This document shows, in pieces, positions 22,245 to 24,401 of a stretch of DNA of 24,401 nt. Position 1 is the stretch's first letter; each line of letters begins with the position of its first letter. This DNA is from a virus. The stretch spans positions 1 through 24,401 of IMG/VR virus record IMGVR_UViG_3300044994_000187, one strand, 5' to 3'. The notes beneath the pieces are model-generated. The model was not told where the DNA came from. It searched no databases and saw only the letters and a program-made list of their open reading frames with translations. The translations under genes and the position numbers were made by a program.

Positions 22245-22700
22245 ATGATGTTCCACATCGGTTCTGTCAGCCACGGCACCCTGCGTGCCGAGGATCTGGG
22301 TCCCGAGTTTCTCTATGTTGCCCTGCGCATGCTGCGTGGCAAGAAGCGCGAGAAATGGCAGTCCGAGGTGATCCGGGATGCCCGCGCCGAGGACCGGCGC
22401 GGCTGGACTGGCGAGCATGCCAGCGAGGTGATCGAAGAGTTGGAGAGCCTACTGAGCCAGCTCGCACCGCCCTATGTGTATTTCGGTGCGCACGAGGGCG
22501 ATCCGGCCAACTTCGGCTTCTGGCCCGACTGGCGGGCTATCGAGAATGACACGCGCGATGGCGAGATTCTCGCCATCGAGGCAGGCGACGAGGTTCCCAA
22601 GGACTACCGTGGTTATGTGATTGCCACCACGGACCACGGCAACGTGACGTTCTACGTCAAGACGGATCGCGGCATGCGCGAGCTGTGGTCTTGCGTTTGA
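22245..22700 (+). CDS. conserved phage hypothetical protein (GSVSHGTLR family)
   Basis: A 151-residue protein with AAGGAG 7 nt before ATG 22245 (a second ATG follows at once). The N-terminal HIGSVSHGTLRAEDLGPEFL and the central APPYVYFGAHEGDPANFGFW are of a type I recall from many unrelated phages and gut phage contigs (VSHGTLRPQDLIPAFL ... YFGxHPGDGxxFGFW). No biochemical role is established to my knowledge. The C-terminal half is acidic and beta-rich. It lies in a row with the neighbours, each with its own strong ribosome site. Confidence 0.8.
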   Translation: MMFHIGSVSHGTLRAEDLGPEFLYVALRMLRGKKREKWQSEVIRDARAEDRRGWTGEHASEVIEELESLLSQLAPPYVYFGAHEGDPANFGFWPDWRAIENDTRDGEILAIEAGDEVPKDYRGYVIATTDHGNVTFYVKTDRGMRELWSCV

Positions 22701-22725
22701 ACCCTCGACAGAAGGAGACACGACG

Positions 22726-23184
22726 ATGCTGCCGACCGACTTGCAAGAGATCTTCGACATCGTGGCCGAGCACCTGATGAAGCAGGGCATGCCTGCGGTG
22801 CGTGACGATGTTCCGGATTGGCGGAAGCCCAGCGGCGCTAGCCCTTGCGCCTACCGCAGTCCGGATGGGTTGCGCTGTGCCGTGGGCGTGTTCATCCCTG
22901 ACGAGCTTTACACGCCTGACTTGGAGGGCGAATCGTCCTTGCATGCCCTCGCGGCCTGCGGCCTGATTTCCGAGGACGAGCGCAAAGACTACCTCTTCCA
23001 AGACAAGAGCCGCCTGCACCTTCTCATCAGACTGCAGCGTGTTCACGACTTGGCGGCGCTGTGGCCTGACCGTTACACGCCGCCTGTGGCCAGCCGGGGT
23101 CCTGAGGCGGTGCGTGCCTTCTGGGCCAGCAAGCTGCGGGAAGTGGCGCAGGACTTCGGATTGCGGGTGCCGCCATGCGTGTGA
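22726..23184 (+). CDS. conserved hypothetical protein with CAYR / CAVGxxIPDELY motif
   Basis: A 152-residue protein with AAGGAG about 8 nt before the ATG. Pattern: helix LQEIFDIVAEHLMKQG (5-20), then PCAYRSPDGLRCAVGVFIPDELY (about 41-63), and a C-terminal LLIRLQRVHDLAALWP (101-116). Proteins with CxYR-x-x-x-G-x-x-CxxGxLIPD are widespread in phages and prophages, without known function. The two cysteines near 42 and 52 may be structural. It overlaps the methyltransferase-like gene by up to 10 nt. Confidence 0.8.
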   Translation: MLPTDLQEIFDIVAEHLMKQGMPAVRDDVPDWRKPSGASPCAYRSPDGLRCAVGVFIPDELYTPDLEGESSLHALAACGLISEDERKDYLFQDKSRLHLLIRLQRVHDLAALWPDRYTPPVASRGPEAVRAFWASKLREVAQDFGLRVPPCV

Positions 23185-23759
23185 TGGTGGCATGCGAGTT
23201 CAGCGGCACCGTGCGCCGTGCTTTCCGCGAGAGGGGCGTCGATGCTTGGTCATGCGACCTGATCGAAGCGACGGATGGACCGCCAGGCCAGGTGCCCTAT
23301 CACATCATCGGCGACATAAGGGAGGTGCTGGCCACACGCTGGGGTGCGCCCAGCACTTGGGACATGATCATTGCCTTTCCTCCCTGCACCTACCTGTGCT
23401 CGTCGGGTGCGCGATGGTGGTCGAGGCCCGGCAATGCCGAGCGGCAGGCGCAAGCCCTGAACTTCGTGCGTTCCCTGCTCGCGCTGGACTGTCCCCGCAT
23501 TGCGGTTGAGAACCCTGTCGGCATCATCAGCACGGCCATCCGCAAGCCGGACCAGATCGTCCACCCCTGGATGTTCGGCGATCCGGTCAGCAAGGCAACA
23601 TGCTTGTGGCTCAAGGGCTTGCCCAAGCTGGTGCCGACACGGGTGGTGCAGGAGCGGCAACCTCTGATTCACCGTATGCCACCAAGCCCCGACCGAGGGC
23701 GCAAGCGCAGCATCACCTTCCGCGGCATCGCTGCCGCGATGGCCGAGCAGTGGTGCTAG
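23175..23759 (+). CDS. small cytosine-C5 DNA methyltransferase-like protein
   Basis: A 194-residue protein. CEFSG (7-11) followed by AWSCDL (24-29) is the SAM-binding motif I region, IAFPPCTYL (67-75) holds the PPC catalytic motif IV with C71, and VENPVGI (111-117) matches the ENV-type motif VI. C5 methyltransferases usually exceed 300 residues and carry a target-recognition domain; none is evident here. Short versions of this kind are frequent in phages and may methylate phage DNA against restriction, or have lost activity. Start is either ATG 23175 or ATG 23184; the latter makes TGATG with the upstream stop. The stop shares CTAG with the convergent gene. Confidence 0.82.
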   Translation: MRVMVACEFSGTVRRAFRERGVDAWSCDLIEATDGPPGQVPYHIIGDIREVLATRWGAPSTWDMIIAFPPCTYLCSSGARWWSRPGNAERQAQALNFVRSLLALDCPRIAVENPVGIISTAIRKPDQIVHPWMFGDPVSKATCLWLKGLPKLVPTRVVQERQPLIHRMPPSPDRGRKRSITFRGIAAAMAEQWC

Positions 23760-24244
23760 TCCCTCAAGTCGATCTCGATATGGGATTGCGGCTTGACTTC
23801 CACCCTTTCCGGGGGCTTGAGGCCGATGCGGTCAAGAATGGCAATGACCGCATCGAGCTTCACTTTGCCCGACACGCGCGGGTCTGTCAGGATTTGGCGC
23901 AGCACCTTGGGTGCCATGCGTGAGAGCAGCACGACCTCGCGTTCGACGCGGGCGCGCATGGCTTCCTTGAACTTCGGCTTGCTTTGCGCCACGCCTGCAT
24001 GCGCTGCGGTCGGAAACCCTGCAAGCCGGGCAGCGTGTTCCACCGAGTCGTTCAAGTCTATCTGGAACAGGGCTTCCACAAGCCTGCGCTGCGGCGGCGT
24101 CAGGGGCGCGAGGCCGTCGTCCTCGGCGAGCACTTCGTCGCTGGCGTGCAGCGTCAGTTGCTCAAGCTGCGCAAGCGCTTGTTCCTGTTCAAGCTGCCCG
24201 ACATTCTGGGCTGGCGCTGGATCGGGCTGGCTTCGACGTGGCAT
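23756..24244 (-). CDS. terminase small subunit-like protein
   Basis: A 162-residue protein. After a Gln/Glu-rich N-terminus, LTPPQRRLVEALFQIDLND (48-66) and SVEHAARLAGFPTA (67-80) resemble the helix-turn-helix part of small terminases (LTPKQxxFVxxY...A-ARxAGY). The helical 90-142 segment would serve oligomerisation, and there is a short acidic C-terminus. A small terminase recognises phage DNA for packaging. The ATG at 24244 has AGGAG 5 nt upstream; longer frames reach into the divergent gene. It is separated from terL by 6.6 kb, so the assignment rests on sequence pattern and a general HTH regulator remains possible. Confidence 0.65.
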   Translation of the reverse strand: MPRRSQPDPAPAQNVGQLEQEQALAQLEQLTLHASDEVLAEDDGLAPLTPPQRRLVEALFQIDLNDSVEHAARLAGFPTAAHAGVAQSKPKFKEAMRARVEREVVLLSRMAPKVLRQILTDPRVSGKVKLDAVIAILDRIGLKPPERVEVKPQSHIEIDLRD

Positions 24245-24247
24245 GAC

Positions 24248-24270
24248 TTCTCCTGTGGCCAACAGGAGAA
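24248..24270. promoter_or_regulatory. inverted repeat made of two divergent ribosome sites
   Basis: TTCTCCTGT (24248-24256) and ACAGGAGAA (24262-24270) are perfect 9-bp inverted repeats with a 5-nt centre. Each arm carries the AGGAG of one divergent gene: minus-strand start at 24244, plus-strand start at 24276. Only 31 bp separate the start codons, so each gene's promoter must lie inside the other gene. Confidence 0.8.
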
Positions 24271-24275
24271 TGCCC

Positions 24276-24401
24276 ATGCGACGCAGCAAGTTCAACAGCC
24301 AAAGCGTTGTGGTTGCTGGCCTGCGCTTCGACAGCAAGGCGGAAAGCGAGCGCTGGTGCCAGCTCCAGGCCTTGCAGCAGGCAGGGCGCATCACTGACCT
24401 C
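24276..24401 (+). CDS. DUF1064-type phage protein, N-terminal part (cut by window edge)
   Basis: Forty-two codons to the right edge without a stop. RRSKFNSQSVVVAGLRFDSK followed by AESERWCQLQALQQAG and RITDL fits the start of DUF1064 proteins (KYxxKKTxxDGxxFDSKxEAxxxxxLxxLxxxGxIxxL). This family is nuclease-like, related to Holliday-junction or endonuclease VII-type phage enzymes as far as I recall. The ATG at 24276 has AGGAG 7 nt upstream; another ATG at 24270 is too close to that site. The putative catalytic FDSKxE element is intact. Confidence 0.8.
   Translation, partial: MRRSKFNSQSVVVAGLRFDSKAESERWCQLQALQQAGRITDL

Overview
The window is part of a tailed bacteriophage (or prophage) genome with podovirus, T7-like virion architecture. 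The left three quarters, read right to left on the minus strand, carry a complete set of head, connector, tail-tube and internal virion genes in the order large terminase, acetyltransferase, small proline-rich protein, portal, small protein, scaffold, major capsid, small head protein, tail tubular A, tail tubular B, three internal virion proteins of rising size (156, 925 and 1526 residues) and a tail fibre cut by the left edge. High GC content and arrays of GC-rich palindromes point to an alphaproteobacterial host, perhaps Acetobacteraceae or a relative. That host guess is inference from base composition and palindrome style only.

The late genes (1-17918) are packed as one transcription unit. 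Most junctions are ATGA, GTGA or TGATG overlaps, so translation is probably coupled. The one real leader is about 240 nt long, upstream of the major capsid gene, and carries a strong hairpin. No phage RNA polymerase, integrase, repressor, lysis gene or replication enzyme is in view.

The segment 17919-19920 has no convincing gene. It holds about nine GC-rich hairpins in a row (18036-18317), three diverged copies of a roughly 180-bp repeat (starting at 18353, 18582 and 19073), five alternating half-sites of an 8-bp element (19002-19073), an AT-rich island with inverted repeats (19590-19690) and a compound 78-nt stem-loop (19769-19846). It looks like a control or replication-origin region, with the late genes leaving it leftwards and a plus-strand cluster leaving it rightwards.

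The plus-strand cluster (19921-23759) encodes proteins of 125, 208, 94, 28, 151 and 152 residues with no assigned function, plus a small cytosine-C5 methyltransferase-like protein. A good sigma70-type promoter lies before the 208-residue gene. Just upstream of that promoter is a 187-bp element bounded by 24-bp inverted repeats, with a minus-strand terminator at its left edge.

At the right edge a small-terminase-like gene (minus strand) converges on the methyltransferase gene, sharing a CTAG for both stop codons. It diverges from a DUF1064-type gene that runs off the window. Only 31 bp separate those two start codons, and their Shine-Dalgarno sequences form the two arms of one inverted repeat.
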